Assembly: GCF_030815485.1 (NCBI RefSeq)
Contig: NZ_JAUSWV010000001.1
Coordinates: 186,001 to 250,000, forward strand
Reading direction: 5' to 3'
Source of the DNA: Streptomyces rishiriensis
GTDB taxonomy: Bacteria > Actinomycetota > Actinomycetes > Streptomycetales > Streptomycetaceae
DNA length: 64,000 nucleotides
Shown: piece after piece, positions 42,674-51,679 of the stretch
Layout: each line of letters starts with the position of its first letter
How positions within the stretch are numbered: position 1 is the stretch's first letter
Program-made: the position numbers and the translations under genes
The notes under the pieces: model-generated
Told to the model about the DNA's origin: nothing
The model's input: the letters and a program-made list of their open reading frames with translations, nothing else
The model's database searches: none

Positions 42674-44149
42674 ATGCCTGCAAGCACCGCCTCTGCCGCC
42701 CGCGGCCTGTTGATCGGCGGCAAGGAGATACCCGCCGTCTCCGGCCGCACCACCGACGACCTCGACCCCCGCACCGGTGAGGTGTTCGTACGCGTGCCCG
42801 CCGCCGGGCCGGAGGACGTCACCCTCGCCGTCGACGCGGCCGACGCTGCCTTCGCCTCCTGGGCCGCCACCGCGCCCACCGCCCGCCGTGAACTCCTGCA
42901 CCGCGCGGCCGACCTGCTGGAGCAGCGGGCCGACGAGTTCACGCAGATCATGCTCGCCGAGACCGGCGGCACCCGGACCTGGGCCGGCTTCAACATCCAT
43001 ATGTCGGCCACCCTCATCCGGCAGGCCGCCACCATGGCGACGGGCCCCGTCGGCAAGCTGCTGGCCAGCGACGTCAGCGGCGAATGGTCCATGGCCGTAC
43101 GGGAGCCGGCCGGTGTGGTCGCCGCCTTCGTGCCGTGGAACGGGCCGCTGATCCTGTGTGCCCGCGCCGTCGCCGTCGCGCTGGCCACCGGCAACCCGGT
43201 CATCATCCGCCCCAGCGAGGACGGCCCCATCACCTCGGGTTACTTCCTGGCCGACATCCTCGCCGAGGCCGGCCTGCCGGCCGGTGTCGTCAACATCGTC
43301 ACCAACGACCGTGCCGATGCCCCCGCCGTCGTCGAAGCTCTCATCGCCGATCCCCGCGTGCGCCGCGTCAACTTCACCGGCTCCACCCCGGTGGGCCGCA
43401 TCGTCGGCCGTCTGGCGGGCGAGCACCTGACCCCCGTCATCCTGGAACTGGGCGGCAAGAACCCGATCGTCGTCCTGGACGACGCCGATCTGCAGTACGC
43501 CGCAGCCGGTGTCACGGTCGCCAAGTTCATGAACGCCGGCCAGATCTGCATGTGCGTGGACCGCGTCATCATCCAGGACAGCGTCTACGACGCCTTCACC
43601 GACGCCTTCCTTGCCAAGGTGAACTCGCTTGGCCAGGGCAACCCCGACGACCCGCACACCCTGGTGGGCCCCCTCATCAACGCCCGTGCCGCCGAACGCG
43701 TCGCCGGCCTGGTCGCCGACGCCGTCGCCAAGGGAGCCACCGTCCTGACCGGCGGCGGCGACGCCGACGGCGCCTTCTACCCCGCCACCGTCCTCGCCGA
43801 CGTCACCGCGGACATGCGGATCTACCACGAGGAAGTCTTCGGCCCCGTCGCCACCCTGTTCCGCGTGAACAGCGCCGAAGACGCCGTCACCCTCGCCAAC
43901 GACACCCCCTACGGCCTGTCCAGCGCCGTCTACACCGAGAACGCCACCCGCGGCCTCGCCGTCGCCCGCGCCCTGCGCCACGGCGCCGTCCATGTCAACG
44001 ACCACTCCGTCTCCGACGAGCCGCAGGCCCCCGTCGGCGGCGTCAAGGACAGCGGCTTCGGCCACTTCGGCAGCGAATGGGGAGCGGAATTCTTCACCGA
44101 GACTTGCTGGATCACCCTCGCCGACCAGCACAGCACCTACCCCGTGTAA
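42674..44149 (+). CDS. NAD(P)-dependent aldehyde dehydrogenase
   Basis: The 491-residue enzyme has the ALDH motifs VVAAFVPWNGPLILCARAVA and VNFTGSTPVGRIVGRL, the catalytic Glu in VILELGGKNPIVVLDDAD, and the catalytic Cys in FMNAGQICMCVDRVIIQDS. It also has YHEEVFGPVATLFRV and PVGGVKDSGFGHFG. It resembles the benzaldehyde/vanillin or salicylaldehyde dehydrogenase type more than the copy at 31931; that finer call is tentative. GGAG lies eight bases before the ATG at 42674. It acts with the preceding alcohol dehydrogenase and SDR. Confidence 0.92.
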   Translation: MPASTASAARGLLIGGKEIPAVSGRTTDDLDPRTGEVFVRVPAAGPEDVTLAVDAADAAFASWAATAPTARRELLHRAADLLEQRADEFTQIMLAETGGTRTWAGFNIHMSATLIRQAATMATGPVGKLLASDVSGEWSMAVREPAGVVAAFVPWNGPLILCARAVAVALATGNPVIIRPSEDGPITSGYFLADILAEAGLPAGVVNIVTNDRADAPAVVEALIADPRVRRVNFTGSTPVGRIVGRLAGEHLTPVILELGGKNPIVVLDDADLQYAAAGVTVAKFMNAGQICMCVDRVIIQDSVYDAFTDAFLAKVNSLGQGNPDDPHTLVGPLINARAAERVAGLVADAVAKGATVLTGGGDADGAFYPATVLADVTADMRIYHEEVFGPVATLFRVNSAEDAVTLANDTPYGLSSAVYTENATRGLAVARALRHGAVHVNDHSVSDEPQAPVGGVKDSGFGHFGSEWGAEFFTETCWITLADQHSTYPV

Positions 44150-44163
44150 CCCGCACCGGATGC

Positions 44164-44191
44164 GGTGCCGGGCTCACCCGAATCCGGCACC
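44164..44191 (+). terminator. Hairpin after the aldehyde dehydrogenase gene
   Basis: GGTGCCGG and CCGGCACC form a perfect 8-bp stem with a 12-base loop, about 15 bp past the stop codon and before the tetR-type gene. Confidence 0.6.
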
Positions 44192-44239
44192 CTCCGGCTG
44201 CGCCCCGCATACCAAGTCACCATGCCGTGAGGAACCACC

Positions 44240-44791
44240 GTGCCCGAAGGCGCACTGCTGGCCGAGCAGATCATCGACGCCGCCGAACAGGCGCTGCGCC
44301 GCTTCGGCCCCCGCAAAGCCACCGTCATGGACACCGCCCGCATCCTGGGTGTCTCCCACGGCAGCATCTACCGGCACTTCCCCGACCGCGACGCACTGCG
44401 CGAAGCGGTCATCGAGCGCTGGCTCGCCCGGCTGCGTGACACCCTCCCGGCCGGCCAGGGCCCCCATCCGGCCGCCTGGCTGGATGCCCTGTACGCCGCC
44501 CACCAAGATGCCGCGCGCACCGATCCGGAACTGCACGCCGCCTACGCCCACCTGTCCGCGTACAGCCTGGTGGTGTCCCGCCACCACCAGGCCCTGGCCG
44601 CCACGTTGGCCGGGCTGCTGGACACCCGGCCGGCGCCGGCCTGGGCGCACGACCACCTGCATGCCGCGACGACCGGGCTCACCGCGCTCACCGCGTTCCT
44701 CGACCCCCGCCTCGCACCCGCAGCCGGCTCACCGGCTGAGTCCTTCACCGCCGCGCGCGACCTTGTCACCGCCGGCCTGACCGCCAACTGA
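44240..44791 (+). CDS. TetR-family regulator
   Basis: The 183-residue repressor has a TetR HTH (AEQIIDAAEQALRRFGPRKA, TVMDTARILGVSHGSIYRHF, residues about 8-47) and a C-terminal helical domain with HLHAATTGLTALTAFLDPRL. The start is a GTG at 44240 a few bases after GAGG. It precedes the FUSC exporter gene by 31 bp and probably controls that operon, possibly together with the dehydrogenase run upstream. It is not closely similar to the TetR protein at 29542. I found no clear operator. Confidence 0.9.
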   Translation: MPEGALLAEQIIDAAEQALRRFGPRKATVMDTARILGVSHGSIYRHFPDRDALREAVIERWLARLRDTLPAGQGPHPAAWLDALYAAHQDAARTDPELHAAYAHLSAYSLVVSRHHQALAATLAGLLDTRPAPAWAHDHLHAATTGLTALTAFLDPRLAPAAGSPAESFTAARDLVTAGLTAN

Positions 44792-44822
44792 CCCGTCCCC
44801 AGGACAGGAGAGGAAAGACCCC

Positions 44823-46184
44823 GTGCCTGCCCTGGCCAGCAGCCTGCTGCCCCTTAAGCCCAACACGGCCCGCGTCCGGGTCGGTGTCCGCGCCGCCGTA
44901 TGCGCGGCACTGCCGGTGGCGCTCGGCGCGGCCACCGGTCACACCGTCACCGGCCTGATCGCCAGCACAGGGTCCCTGGCCGCGCTCTACAGCGCAGACG
45001 CCGCCCCGCGCCGCGAAGCCTTCACCGTAGGCTCCGCTGCCGCCGTGCTGGTCCTCTCCCTTGCCTGCGGAACACTTGCGGCCCACCACCCGTGGCCGGC
45101 CGTCGCCGTAACAGCGCTATGGACCGCCCTGGTCAGTTACGCCTGTACCGCACTCGCCGCACGCCCACCGGGCATGATGATGTTCGTCCTGGTGTGCGCC
45201 CTGGGGACGGTCCTGCCCGGCAACGTTCTCCTGCTCGCCGCGGCCACCGCCGCCACCGGCGCCGCAGCCACCCTGCTGTCCGTCCTAGACCAGGCATGGC
45301 GCACCCGCCGCGGGCAACCTGAACCAGTGCACAACAACCGAGCGGCCAGGGCGCGAACGGCAGCCCGCCTCGCCGTGGCCTTCAACCCCGCCGGATCGCC
45401 CTTCGTTCTCATGGCGCTGCGCAGTGCCGGCGCTGTCGCCACAGCCGGCGCCGTCTCCATCCTCTTGGGCCTTGAACGGCCCTACTGGGCCATGGCCACC
45501 GCTGCCGCGGTCCTCAGCCGCGGCAACCAGACCTCCACCGCGGCGAACAGAGCCCTGCAACGGCTCCTGGGTACGCTGGCCGGCTGCCTGCTCGCCGCAC
45601 TCCTGCTGATGGCGCACCCCCGCGCCTGGGCCGCCGCGCTGGTCCTGGCCGCCCTTACCTTCGCCACCGAACTCTTCGTTTCCCGCAACTACGCCTTGGC
45701 CATGGTTTTCGTCACGCCGATGGCGCTGCTGCTGGTCGACGCAGCCGGACCGGCCCAGCCGGTGGGAGCGCTGCTCACCTCCCGGGCCGTGGAGACCTTC
45801 TTGGGCTGTGCCGCGGCCCTGGCCGCCTCCTACGCCGTCACCTGGCAGTGGGCCCGCCGTCACCAGAACCAGGCGCTCGTACTCGTCCTGCACACCAGCG
45901 CCGACATCCTCGCGGCCGACGAAACGGCCGGCAGCCAGCGGCGGCTGGGTCGGCTGGCCGCCGCCGTACACCGGCTGCAACTGGTCAGCGAGCGCACCCG
46001 GGCCGAACGGGCGGCCGTCTCCGCCGCCACCGCACCCTTGCAGAAGGAAACCCTCCAGGCACTGGACCGTGCCGCACGACTTTTGCAGCACAGCGCCCCC
46101 GAGCCCGACCCCCACACTGCCCGGGCGCTGCGCGCCACGGCCCGCCAACTCGAGACACAGCCCCTGGTCAGAGGTGCTGCATGA
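44823..46184 (+). CDS. FUSC-family membrane exporter
   Basis: The 453-residue protein has two sets of about five membrane helices (first set ALPVALGAATGHTVTGLIAS to VLLLAAATAATGAAATLLSV; second set ALRSAGAVATAGAVSILLGL to LGCAAALAASYAVTW). The FUSC signature YWAMATAAAVLSRGNQTSTA, then RLLGTLAGCLLAALLL, lies between. A cytoplasmic helical tail follows. Members export aromatic acids or other small acids. That suits a set of aldehyde-oxidising enzymes upstream; the link is inference. A GTG or nearby ATG begins the frame at 44823 with AGGAGAGG before it. The stop overlaps the next gene by 4 bp. Confidence 0.88.
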   Translation: MPALASSLLPLKPNTARVRVGVRAAVCAALPVALGAATGHTVTGLIASTGSLAALYSADAAPRREAFTVGSAAAVLVLSLACGTLAAHHPWPAVAVTALWTALVSYACTALAARPPGMMMFVLVCALGTVLPGNVLLLAAATAATGAAATLLSVLDQAWRTRRGQPEPVHNNRAARARTAARLAVAFNPAGSPFVLMALRSAGAVATAGAVSILLGLERPYWAMATAAAVLSRGNQTSTAANRALQRLLGTLAGCLLAALLLMAHPRAWAAALVLAALTFATELFVSRNYALAMVFVTPMALLLVDAAGPAQPVGALLTSRAVETFLGCAAALAASYAVTWQWARRHQNQALVLVLHTSADILAADETAGSQRRLGRLAAAVHRLQLVSERTRAERAAVSAATAPLQKETLQALDRAARLLQHSAPEPDPHTARALRATARQLETQPLVRGAA

Positions 46185-46675
46185 ACCGGATCCAGTTGCC
46201 CTCCACGGTCCCCGGCTTCAACCGGGCAGGACTGGCGGCCCTGCTCATCCTGACCTTCCTGATCACGTGGACTGTCCACAGCCTTCAGTCACCACCCGCC
46301 AGCGACGGTTCGACCACTACTGCCTCTCCGACCACGAAGGACCCCACCATGACCGCCTCCCCGCTGCCCCCCGTCGTCGCGACCGCCCTTGCCGCCGCGA
46401 ACGCTCACGACACCGACGCATGGCTGGCCACCTTCAGCCCCAACGGCGCAGTCAACGACTGGGGCCGCGGCTTCACCGGCCATGAGGCCATCCGCGCATG
46501 GAGTGACGCCGAATTCATCGGCGTCGACGTCACGCTGCACGTCACCCAAGCCCACACCACCGGCGACATCACCACGGTGCTCGCCCAGGTCGGCGGCAAC
46601 GGCTTCAACGGCCCCTCACACTTCACCTTCACCGTGCAAGGCGACCAGATCATCCTCATGCGGATCACCGCCTGA
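46181..46675 (+). CDS. Membrane-anchored NTF2-like (SnoaL-type) protein
   Basis: The 164-residue protein starts within the FUSC stop (ATGA). It has an N-terminal membrane helix (AGLAALLILTFLITWTVHSL, residues about 16-35), a Ser/Thr-rich linker, and an NTF2-like fold (VATALAAANAHDTDAWLATF, SPNGAVNDWGRGFTGHEAIR, FIGVDVTLHVTQAHTTGDIT, THFTFTVQG-type end). NTF2-like domains bind or act on small hydrophobic molecules. An anchored version coupled to an exporter gene suggests that the two act on one compound at the membrane. An internal ATG at 46349 could give a soluble form. Activity is unproven. Confidence 0.8.
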   Translation: MNRIQLPSTVPGFNRAGLAALLILTFLITWTVHSLQSPPASDGSTTTASPTTKDPTMTASPLPPVVATALAAANAHDTDAWLATFSPNGAVNDWGRGFTGHEAIRAWSDAEFIGVDVTLHVTQAHTTGDITTVLAQVGGNGFNGPSHFTFTVQGDQIILMRITA

Positions 46676-46835
46676 GGCAGCCCCCCGCCCCGGGCCGCCC
46701 GCACGGCCACCGCCCGACCTCGCCCGCCGTCCGCGCCCCGATCAGCGGCCGCGCCGAAACCTGCCCCCAAGCAGATACGCCGTTTTGATGCGCCATGCCC
46801 CGCTTCTGCGCCGTCCTCTCCCGCGGAGTACCTTC

Positions 46836-47420
46836 ATGCGTTCCATCCGCTTCATCCTGGCTGGTATCCCGCTGAGCGGTGCCGCCTTTCTCCTCTGCGC
46901 GCTCCTGGCCCAGCCTCCCCACCGGGTGTCCGGCGTGGTCGCGGCAGCGATCTTCTGCCCTCTGTGGTTCGCGCTCTGCGCAGCCAACGCCCTGGGCGGG
47001 GTTGCCGACGGCCACAGTGCCCGCATCGAAGCAGGCCTGGCGGGGGCGATCTTCGCCGGACCGGCTGCTGTCTCCCTTCTGCTGTGGTGGGCCAGCCGCA
47101 CCTGGTGGAACGACGGCCCGCTCATCACGGCGTCGCGCACCGCATGGGTCCTGACCGCCGGCATCCTGCTGTGGGCCGGAACAGCACAGCTCACAGCCGT
47201 CTGGCGGACAGCAGGTTCCCCGGTACGGGCCATGAGCGCGGCCGCTGCCGTCTTCAGCCCCCTGTGGGCAGCCGTCATGGTGGTCAACCTCCTGCTCGGC
47301 CTCAGCGTCGGCTACACGCTGATGGAAGAAATCCCTGTCCTCCTCGTCAACCTCGCAGTCCCCGTCGGCGTCGCACTGATCGCCCGCACCCTGCCGGTGC
47401 AGAACCGGATCCGGCGTTGA
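46836..47420 (+). CDS. Integral membrane protein, function unknown
   Basis: The 194-residue protein has about six hydrophobic helices (FILAGIPLSGAAFLLCALLA, VAAAIFCPLWFALCAANAL, AIFAGPAAVSLLLWWAS, AWVLTAGILLWAGTAQL, AAAVFSPLWAAVMVVNLLLG, EIPVLLVNLAVPVGVALIA). Two segments repeat the F-CPLW/FSPLW-A---N-L-G pattern, so an internal duplication is likely. GCGGAG precedes the ATG at 46836. I do not recognise the family. It follows the exporter operon by 160 bp on the same strand. Confidence 0.75.
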   Translation: MRSIRFILAGIPLSGAAFLLCALLAQPPHRVSGVVAAAIFCPLWFALCAANALGGVADGHSARIEAGLAGAIFAGPAAVSLLLWWASRTWWNDGPLITASRTAWVLTAGILLWAGTAQLTAVWRTAGSPVRAMSAAAAVFSPLWAAVMVVNLLLGLSVGYTLMEEIPVLLVNLAVPVGVALIARTLPVQNRIRR

Positions 47421-47694
47421 CGGATCAAGGTACGCAGCGCGTGGCGCGCCGCCCCTCGCGCCTTCAACGCCTGGCGGGACGAGCGTAAAGACCACCTCGA
47501 GCCGGGTCATCGGTCTGTCACAGGACTGGGTCCCCGGCGCCCCGGGCCCATCGCGGCGGCCGACCAGCGCGAGAACCGGGCGGAGCTGGTCGGCGCCGAC
47601 ACCCCCCTCAAACCGACGGACGCACTGCACTCCGGACCTTCGCGAGTCGGCAGCCGAACCGCGTGAGGCAGATCCCGGGCCACGTGAGGTGATG

Positions 47695-48558
47695 TCACCC
47701 TGACCGTGTTGCGGTTTCTCCGAACTGCGGGTTTACCTCTTCGGCGGGCTTGCCGGCGGCGGGGCGCGGTGCGGGTTGGCCTGTGCCGGGCACGGGGCGT
47801 GGGCGGGGTGCTGGGCGGGCGGGGAGGCTGGTGTAGACGTCGGGCCGGTTGGCAGCTGATGCGAGCAGGGTGCTGATCCGGCGGGCGAAGTCGGGTCCTG
47901 GCATCGGCAGTTCCGTCTCGGGCTGACGGAGGTAGCCGATGGCGACGGCGCTGGGGACGTAAGTCATGAGTGCTTTGACGGCGGCGGGGCGGGGCCGCGC
48001 GGTGTACTTCGCGAGGTGGCGAAGGACGCGCAGGATCGTGGTGGTGGAGGTGCTGGTGACCCGGTGCTCGGCCGCCCTCCAGGGGCCCGGGGGTTCCGGG
48101 TTCGGGCGGTGTTCCGAGGCAGGGAGGTCTGGCGGGGGCTGGACGTCGTCGGTCTGGCGGTGCCACCAGTCGGCCGCGTCGCTCTCGCCCAGGGCCAGGT
48201 GGTGGAGGTAGAGGCAGTACGCGGCGGCGGCCTGGCCGGCTCCGGCGGCGTACTGCCACCAAAAGCGTGCGCCGTCGCTGGTGTCGGTCAGCTGCAGGAC
48301 GCAGGCTAGGATCAGGGCGCTGCGGGGTTCGGGGACCTGGTCGGTGACGAAGTTGGCGACGGCGGTGGGCGGGGTGTGGGTGACGAGGGTTTCGCACAGT
48401 GCCCGCAGGTCCTCAGCTGCGGCGGTGGAGGTGCTCGCGGCGCCGGGAGGGCGGGCATCGGTGCTCGTCGGCGGTGCGGACGCCGGGACGATGTCGCGGG
48501 GCATGGTGCGGTCACGGACCAGCAGGGCCCTGGAAAGGATCTCTTCGATGCAGGTCAT
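47695..48558 (-). CDS. Hypothetical protein, last gene of the XRE-sigma operon
   Basis: The 287-residue protein starts MTCIEEILSRALLVRD and has a central helical part (SALILACVLQLTDTSDGARF, WWQYAAGAGQAAAAYCLYLH, HLALGESDAADWWHRQTDDV) and a Pro/Arg-rich tail. The central part looks like the small regulatory proteins that share operons with sigma-like genes in Streptomyces, but I cannot name the family. The ATG overlaps the stop of the upstream XRE-sigma gene by 4 bp, so they are co-translated. There is no signal peptide. Confidence 0.8.
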   Translation of the reverse strand: MTCIEEILSRALLVRDRTMPRDIVPASAPPTSTDARPPGAASTSTAAAEDLRALCETLVTHTPPTAVANFVTDQVPEPRSALILACVLQLTDTSDGARFWWQYAAGAGQAAAAYCLYLHHLALGESDAADWWHRQTDDVQPPPDLPASEHRPNPEPPGPWRAAEHRVTSTSTTTILRVLRHLAKYTARPRPAAVKALMTYVPSAVAIGYLRQPETELPMPGPDFARRISTLLASAANRPDVYTSLPARPAPRPRPVPGTGQPAPRPAAGKPAEEVNPQFGETATRSG

Positions 48559-49460
48559 TCGGCGTTCCCTTCGGTCTCGGGCGGCGGGCAGATGACGCTC
48601 TGCAGGAAGTGGACGGCGTGGCGCTCGTCGGAGCGCACGGTGGCCAGCGGGACGCCGAGGAGTGCGGAGGCGCGCTCGGGAGTGATCCCGCACAGGCGGC
48701 GCAGCACCATGACGTCGAGCTGGTGGTCGGGCAGCCGGCTCATCGCCTTGAACAGCTGGAGGCTTTCGGCGATCTGGTCGAGGCGGTCGGCCTCGGTGGT
48801 CAGGGACTGGAGGGCGACGGTGTCGAAGGCGGCGCCGCCCAGTTCGGGCCGGCCGTCCAGGTGCAGGGTCCGGGTCATGACGGTGGCGCGCAGGATGTGC
48901 CAGGCGAAGCTGCGGGTGTCGGGGCTGGCGAGTGCGTCGTTCCAGCACAGCCAGAGGATGTCGAAGGTGTCGGACACGGCGGTGTCGCGCTGGTCGTCGT
49001 CGAGGAAGACCTGGGCGTAGAGGCCGTAGTCGTTCTCCACCAGCTCGCGGAACGCGCGGTGGTCCAGCGGCGGGGCCGTGTGAGAGGTGGTCAGCGCGGC
49101 CTTCTGACTGGAGCGTTCCACCCACTCCCGGCTCTTGTGGGCCTCGAACGCGGCCTGCCTCCACAGCCGGTACAGGGGCCAGCCGGGCATCTCAAGTTCC
49201 GTGGACAGGCTGAGGACGATTTCCCAGCGCGGATACAGGCCGGTTCCGCGCAGCAGCTCGGAGATCTTCGACTTGGCGAGCAGAACCCGCAGGCTGAGCT
49301 CGCTCAGTGTCAGACCGCTGCGCAGATACGTCTCCCGCATAGGCTCCAGCCAGGCGCGGTGGGCGCTGCCCACGTTCTCCGCGATCGGCCCCAGCTTGCG
49401 CCCGGGGCGCACGGGGGACGGACTGGCCGGCGGTACCGGCGGTTCGAAGGGCGTCGTCAC
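48555..49460 (-). CDS. XRE-type HTH fused to an ECF-like sigma factor
   Basis: The 301-residue protein has an N-terminal HTH-like part (TYLRSGLTLSELSLRVLLAK, SKISELLRGTGLYP, residues about 44-78). A sigma region 2-like part follows (FRELVENDYGLYAQVFLDDD, FDILWLCWNDALASPDTRSF), then a region 4-like HTH (AMSRLPDHQLDVMVLRRLCG, ITPERASALLGVPLATVRSD). Such a fusion could both bind DNA and recruit RNA polymerase. The start is a GTG at 49460, overlapping the stop of the small membrane protein upstream by 4 bp. The function in the operon is unknown. Confidence 0.8.
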   Translation of the reverse strand: MTTPFEPPVPPASPSPVRPGRKLGPIAENVGSAHRAWLEPMRETYLRSGLTLSELSLRVLLAKSKISELLRGTGLYPRWEIVLSLSTELEMPGWPLYRLWRQAAFEAHKSREWVERSSQKAALTTSHTAPPLDHRAFRELVENDYGLYAQVFLDDDQRDTAVSDTFDILWLCWNDALASPDTRSFAWHILRATVMTRTLHLDGRPELGGAAFDTVALQSLTTEADRLDQIAESLQLFKAMSRLPDHQLDVMVLRRLCGITPERASALLGVPLATVRSDERHAVHFLQSVICPPPETEGNAE

Positions 49461-49675
49461 GGGGCGTCGTCCTCCTTGTCCGGCACCGCCGCCACGCGGT
49501 GTCCCGAGGCCGGCGCGGCCTGCGTGCGGGCGGCATGGACGATCTGCTGCACGGCCAGCCCGAGGGCCGGGGCGAGCGTGGCGACCGCTGCCGTCTGGCC
49601 GATCGCCACCATCACCACACTCCAGACGAACACCGTGGCCGTCGCCACGATGATCACCGTCTGCTTCCGTTCCAT
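49457..49675 (-). CDS. Small membrane protein, first gene of the XRE-sigma operon
   Basis: The 72-residue protein begins MERKQTVIIVATATVFVW and has one or two membrane helices (TVIIVATATVFVWSVVMVAI, then AAVATLAPALGLAVQQIVHA) with a short polar tail ending KEDDAP. GAGG lies eight bases before the ATG at 49675. Its stop overlaps the GTG of the XRE-sigma gene, making a coupled three-gene unit. A role as membrane anchor or sensor for the sigma-like protein is a guess from position. Confidence 0.72.
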   Translation of the reverse strand: MERKQTVIIVATATVFVWSVVMVAIGQTAAVATLAPALGLAVQQIVHAARTQAAPASGHRVAAVPDKEDDAP

Positions 49676-50326
49676 CCAAACTCCTCTGGGGTCGGCCATA
49701 TCCCGTACGGCCCATCCGGAAGCCGCAGGGCTCCCCGAAGACGGGTGCCGAAGCCGCCGACGGGAAGAGCAACCAGCATGGCCACAGAGGAAGTTGCTAC
49801 GCCACGTGATCAGTGATTCACGGAACAATGACAGTCATAGGGCGCCGCCGGGCGCGCACGGATGACCGCTCAGGCGCAAAGAACGCCAGGTACGGCATGC
49901 AGGAGGGTGGAAGTTCCCGGTTCTCCTTGAAATTGCACGGCGTACCCGCGTCAATGGAACAAGACGCCTTCGGGTGTCGGCCTTCCATCCGGAAGGGCCC
50001 GCTCCCGTGCCGAGAACTTAGGGAGCGAGTGTCACCCGCTCCCGCCCGGCCGCTGTCGGAGGCCAGGCGGGAGCGGAGCGGTCCGCCAGGGACCTCCGCG
50101 ACCGTAGTACAGGCCACTGACAACCGCTTACCGGCCCGCAGTTCACCGGATACCCATCCTGCGCTTTGCCGCCATGGTGCTGGGCAGGAAGCGCCCCGGT
50201 CAGGCGGAGGCCCGCCAGCGCGAACTCCTGGCGGAGCTGGCCGCTGAGAACACCCCGCTCAGCCCGGACGGGAGCCGCACTGGCTGCGAGACGACGCCGC
50301 AGGGCAACCCGGGCAACGGGCTGGGC
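49676..50326. other. Intergenic stretch without a supported gene
   Basis: A frame at about 50174 (MVLGRKRPGQAEARQRELLA) looks coding-like for about 30 codons but has no matching end and overlaps the region after the TPR gene. It may be a decayed fragment. No strong hairpin or operator was found. The promoter of the XRE-sigma operon must lie at the left end. Confidence 0.45.
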
Positions 50327-51679
50327 TCAGAACGGGGGATCGTCGTGCCAGGGGCCGTCCGGCAGCTTGGGCGGGCTGGGGGCAGGCGGCAGGAGGATGG
50401 CCAATGCGTCCTCGACGCGACCGAGGTCGATGAGATAGCCGGCCAGGTCATGGCGATTCGAGGAGGAGTGCTGTTCGAGGACGGCGACGGCCTCCTCGGT
50501 ACGTCCGGCGCCGGCGAGGAGCTCGGCGATGTACGACGCCGCGTACCAGGTGGCACCCTTGAGGTGGGAGCGCGCCTGTGCGACCGCTTCGTCGACGCCG
50601 TCGCGGGCGGCGATCAGCGGCAGCCGTATCCGGTACAGGTTCCACTCCTCCTCGCCCCCGCGGGCGGCGGTCAGGGCGTCGAGGTGTGCCAGGCCTTCCT
50701 CGGGGCGGCCCTGGCCGAGGCACAGTTCGGACAGCGTATGGAGGATCCAGTCGTCCCCGTTGCGTGCGTCGGCCTGGACCCGCATCACGTCGATCGCTTC
50801 GCTCCCCCGGCCGTGCCGGGCCAGGAGCTGCGCGAGTTCGAACGCCGAGTTGGGGTCGCCGGCCACGGCTTGGTCGGCCTGCCGGTATGCCGCGATCGCC
50901 CCTTCCACGTCGTCGGCCTCCTCCAGCAACCGCGCGAGGTGCTGTACTGCGCGCCCTGAGTCGTCAGTTGCCGCCATTGCCCGGAGCTCGTCGAGCCGAC
51001 CGTGCCGTCCCAGGACCGCGGCCAGTTGCTCACGGTTGTTGAGCAGGCTGGTGCTGTTGGCGCGCAGCAGGGCGATCGCCTCGCCGGGACGGCCCTGGCG
51101 CTCGAGGATCGTGGCCAGGTACCCGAATGCCGTGTCGCGATCGAGGCCTCGGCAGCACCACGGGAAGTCGGTACACCGGTGTTCGGTCCGGGCAGCGACC
51201 AGCGCGGCGGCTTCCTCGTCACATCCGGCGGCGCCCGCGACGTCGACCAGTGTGCCGAGGGGCAGTTCGCCGATGTGCGCGCGCAGCAGAGTGAACGCCT
51301 CCTCGGCGCGGCCGTGCCGCGCCAGCAGGCGCGTGTAGGACTCCAGCGCCATCGGGTGTCCAACCTCCATGCGGACCCGGGTGATCTCGATCGCCTCATC
51401 GACGCGCCCCCATCCCTCCAGCAGCTCGGCCGCGGCTGCGACGGCCGTCCACCAGCCGGTCTTCAGATACGGGGCGAGCACGTCCAACGCGTCGGCCTGC
51501 CGACCCTGCTCCCCCAGCAACCGCACCCACGCCAACGCACAGAACCACTCCCCGCGTCCGGCGTACAGCTCCACCACGTCGACGTGACCGCGTTCGAGCA
51601 GCCGCGAGACCAGCTCCGGCGGAATGCACCCGGACCGCGTCCCGGAACGGTATTCAAGATCAGTAGCGTCCACGGCCAC
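50327..51679 (-). CDS. Tetratricopeptide-like repeat protein
   Basis: The 450-residue protein is built from about ten helical-hairpin repeats of about 34 residues. Each has an LL-R-GR--EA(I/F) signature (LLARHGRAEEAFTLLRAHIG, ILERQGRPGEAIALLRANST, LLARHGRGSEAIDVMRVQAD, LLAGAGRTEEAVAVLEQHSS). It starts MAVDATDLEYRSGTRSG and has no signal peptide or catalytic domain. Such proteins act as scaffolds in the cytoplasm. A 126-bp piece of a close relative lies at 59424-59549, a sign of past duplication. It is transcribed alone. I cannot name a partner. Confidence 0.85.
   Translation of the reverse strand: MAVDATDLEYRSGTRSGCIPPELVSRLLERGHVDVVELYAGRGEWFCALAWVRLLGEQGRQADALDVLAPYLKTGWWTAVAAAAELLEGWGRVDEAIEITRVRMEVGHPMALESYTRLLARHGRAEEAFTLLRAHIGELPLGTLVDVAGAAGCDEEAAALVAARTEHRCTDFPWCCRGLDRDTAFGYLATILERQGRPGEAIALLRANSTSLLNNREQLAAVLGRHGRLDELRAMAATDDSGRAVQHLARLLEEADDVEGAIAAYRQADQAVAGDPNSAFELAQLLARHGRGSEAIDVMRVQADARNGDDWILHTLSELCLGQGRPEEGLAHLDALTAARGGEEEWNLYRIRLPLIAARDGVDEAVAQARSHLKGATWYAASYIAELLAGAGRTEEAVAVLEQHSSSNRHDLAGYLIDLGRVEDALAILLPPAPSPPKLPDGPWHDDPPF

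Noticed and set aside
40685..44149. A 1,154-residue open frame on the plus strand
   Set aside because: The first two thirds are Arg/His/Pro-rich shadow of the alcohol dehydrogenase and SDR genes; only the end from 42674 is a real aldehyde dehydrogenase.
50174..50959. A 261-residue plus-strand frame
   Set aside because: Most of it is the reverse shadow of the TPR gene; only its first 30 codons look coding and they are isolated.
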